The notes under the pieces: model-generated
Database searches by the model: none
Seen by the model: only the letters and a program-made list of their open reading frames with translations
What the model was told of the DNA's origin: nothing
Program-made: the position numbers and the translations under genes
Part shown: positions 14,465 through 15,609 of the stretch, piece by piece
How positions within the stretch are numbered: the first letter of the stretch is position 1
Layout of the letters: each line of letters starts with the position of its first letter
Assembly: GCA_040756085.1 (NCBI GenBank)
Contig: JBFMAE010000270.1
Coordinates: 1 to 15,609, forward strand
DNA length: 15,609 nt
Reading direction: 5' to 3'
Origin: JBFMAE01 sp040756085
Lineage (GTDB): Bacteria; Desulfobacterota; BSN033; UBA1163

Positions 14465-15295
14465 TTACCCTTTGATCGAAGTGTCCTCTTCCAATTCCCC
14501 TCCTGAACCCAGTGTCTCCCTGACCATGCCGCAGATTCTGCCGAATGCCTTTGTCTCCACTATGGATCGTTCACGGGGCCTGCCGAGAGGGATGGTGACA
14601 ATCCGGGTGATACGGCCCGGTCGATGAGAAAGGACGACCACACGGTCTGACATGAAGCAGGCCTCGGAAATGGAGTGGGTGACCATCAGGATGGTTTTTC
14701 GGGTCTTCGACCAGATATCGAGCAGAAGCATCTGCATCGATTTTCGAGTCAGGTCATCCAGAGCGCCGAAGGGCTCATCCATCAGGAGCAGAGGAGGGTC
14801 CAAAGCAAGAGCTCTCACGATCGCCACTCTCTGCTGCATCCCTCCGGAGAGTTCTCTGGGATAGTAGGACCAGAATTTTTTGTCCAGGCCTACCATCTCC
14901 AGGAGCGATTCGATTCGACTTACCTGCTGCTCTTCTGGGAGTTCGCTCTTTGCAATCCGAAAGGGCAAGAGGCAATTATCGAAGACACGATACCAGGGAA
15001 AGAGGGTTGATTCCTGAAAGACGATGCCATATCCCCGTGACTTCCTCAGTTCTTGAGGAGTCTTCCCTTCGATAAGGATCTCTCCATCCGTCGGACCGCC
15101 TTCATCTCCGATATCTCCCAGAAGTTCAAGGAGTGTGCTCTTTCCCGATCCCGATGGACCGATGAGCGTGATGAATTCGCCCCGGGTCACCTCTAAATTG
15201 ATTCCGCCCAGGGCCTCCACATCCCGGTCCTTGAAATGCTTTTTCACATTGATCAAACGAATGGCAACCGAGGAAGTGGTTTCTTGATCGGCCAT
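14465..15295 (-). CDS. ABC transporter ATP-binding protein, NitT/TauT type
   Basis: This 276-residue protein is the ATPase subunit of an importer. Visible elements are Walker A GPSGSGKST, Q-loop FQEST, signature LSGGMQQR, Walker B LLLMDEP with D-loop GALD, and switch His in VTHS. The ending VVLSHRPGRITRIVTIPLGRPR is the hallmark of the nitrate/sulfonate/taurine group (SsuB/TauB/ThiZ-like). The substrate could be an organosulfonate, a thiamine precursor or similar and cannot be decided alone. I prefer ATG 15295 (MADQETTSS) to a TTG at 15325. Neither has a clear ribosome binding site. The permease and binding protein are not in the window and might lie past the right edge, upstream on this strand. 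Confidence 0.92.
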   Translation of the reverse strand: MADQETTSSVAIRLINVKKHFKDRDVEALGGINLEVTRGEFITLIGPSGSGKSTLLELLGDIGDEGGPTDGEILIEGKTPQELRKSRGYGIVFQESTLFPWYRVFDNCLLPFRIAKSELPEEQQVSRIESLLEMVGLDKKFWSYYPRELSGGMQQRVAIVRALALDPPLLLMDEPFGALDDLTRKSMQMLLLDIWSKTRKTILMVTHSISEACFMSDRVVVLSHRPGRITRIVTIPLGRPRERSIVETKAFGRICGMVRETLGSGGELEEDTSIKG

Positions 15296-15352
15296 AAGGT
15301 TTTTTAAGAAATAAAGTCTAGCCAAAAATATTTGAAATTTTTCTACTCAGGA

Positions 15353-15433
15353 TTCCCGTTTTCACGGGAATGACATCATGTTGGTTGCCTTGTCATTCCT
15401 GCGCCTGCCTGCGGTAGGCAGGGAAGCAGGAAT
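15353..15433. repeat. Two interspersed-type palindromes
   Basis: TTCCCGT (15353-15359) pairs with ACGGGAA (15364-15370). Further on, ATTCCTGC (15395-15402) pairs with GCAGGAAT (15426-15433), enclosing CCTGCCT (15404-15410) and AGGCAGG (15416-15422). GGATTCCCG...CGGGAATGACA and TGTCATTCCTGCG...CAGGAATCCAG forms are familiar as high-copy intergenic repeats in some uncultured bacterial lineages. Copy number here cannot be checked from one window. Confidence 0.65.
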
Positions 15434-15502
15434 CCAGGACAATTCAAATGAAAATGTTAGAGACAAATTCTCAGATCTAAATATGTAAGAATCTACGCCT
15501 CG

Positions 15503-15540
15503 TCCGGGACTTCGCCCGGAAGAGGGGGCCCCTTCGGGGC
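15503..15540. other. Pair of adjacent G+C-rich hairpins
   Basis: TCCGGG (15503-15508) pairs with CCCGGA (15515-15520). GCCCC (15528-15532) pairs with GGGGC (15536-15540) across a three-base loop. On the minus strand these lie upstream of the ABC gene. They could be part of a small structured RNA or leader, or the ends of another repeat. I see no match to a riboswitch class I know. Confidence 0.35.
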
Positions 15541-15609
15541 AGTCGTTATTGATAACTTTGTAGGCTGGAGCGATCATCGAATAGACTCCAACCTCGTATA
15601 CTTTTAAAA

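Larger units (their letters stand above)
15296..15609. other. Intergenic region at right edge, no convincing gene
   Basis: This stretch holds palindromic repeats (15353-15433) and two G+C-rich hairpins (15503-15540). The open frame over 15362-15577 on the minus strand runs through these repeats and has an irregular composition, so I do not treat it as coding. Confidence 0.5.

Noticed and set aside
15362..15577. 71-residue minus-strand open frame
   Set aside because: It runs across palindromic repeats and G+C-rich hairpins and has no protein-like pattern.
15296..15609. TPP or guanidine riboswitch upstream of the ABC gene
   Set aside because: I could not find the conserved core sequences of either class, and the stems present do not match their layout.
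1..15609. CRISPR array, insertion sequence or rRNA
   Set aside because: No regularly spaced long direct repeats, transposase-like frame or rRNA-like segment was seen.

Overview
The window looks like a bacterial chromosome fragment in two parts. Roughly 1-10,042 is an accessory island. Roughly 10,046-15,609 is ordinary core genome. The taxon is not proven. A GlnRS/tRNA-Gln pair, a PyrR, an S11 carboxypeptidase, a NitT/TauT-type ABC ATPase and mobile-looking intergenic palindromes (ATTCCCGT/ACGGGAAT and ATTCCTGC/GCAGGAAT types) would suit an uncultured Deltaproteobacteria/Desulfobacterota-like organism. That is an inference from general familiarity, not from a marker gene. TGA is used as an ordinary stop here (genes ending at 1738, 4798 and 8690), so the standard bacterial code applies.

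Island, 1-10,042: every credible gene is on the + strand and the DNA is visibly more A+T-rich than the right-hand part. It opens with two small membrane proteins, a terminator, and a small lipoprotein with a Cys/His zinc-binding pattern. Then come a stand-alone receiver-domain protein, a MoxR-like AAA+ ATPase overlapped by a 709-residue partner with distant TraB/EreA-like features, and a MraZ/AbrB-like protein whose reading frame is interrupted by one in-frame UGA after a Tat-like N-terminus. These are followed by a TIM-barrel sugar-isomerase-like protein, an unrecognised 101-residue protein, a five-helix membrane protein, a DUF6794-like membrane-anchored protein, a metallo-beta-lactamase-fold hydrolase and a DUF2225-like zinc protein. 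Close spacing from about 1244 to 8690 suggests one or two operons.

Junction: the island ends at a 3' half of a tRNA-Gln(CUG) gene (about 9995-10042, with encoded CCA) that has no 5' half. Short direct repeats lie just inside it. This is what integration of an element into a tRNA gene leaves behind. The intact tRNA and any integrase would lie left of the window. A strong bidirectional terminator follows, then glnS on the opposite strand.

Core part: glnS (minus strand), a long A+T-rich intergenic region, dacA-like D,D-carboxypeptidase, pyrR, and a minus-strand ABC ATPase. A perfect 24-bp inverted repeat separates the convergent pyrR and ABC genes. The last 300 bases hold two kinds of intergenic palindrome and a pair of G+C-rich hairpins but no convincing gene.

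The best candidate for a new system is the module from 1244 to 5373 (receiver, AAA+ ATPase, large partner, MraZ-like protein), possibly with the metabolic-type enzymes downstream. It has the look of an accessory ATPase-based regulatory or conflict module, but nothing in the window shows its function.
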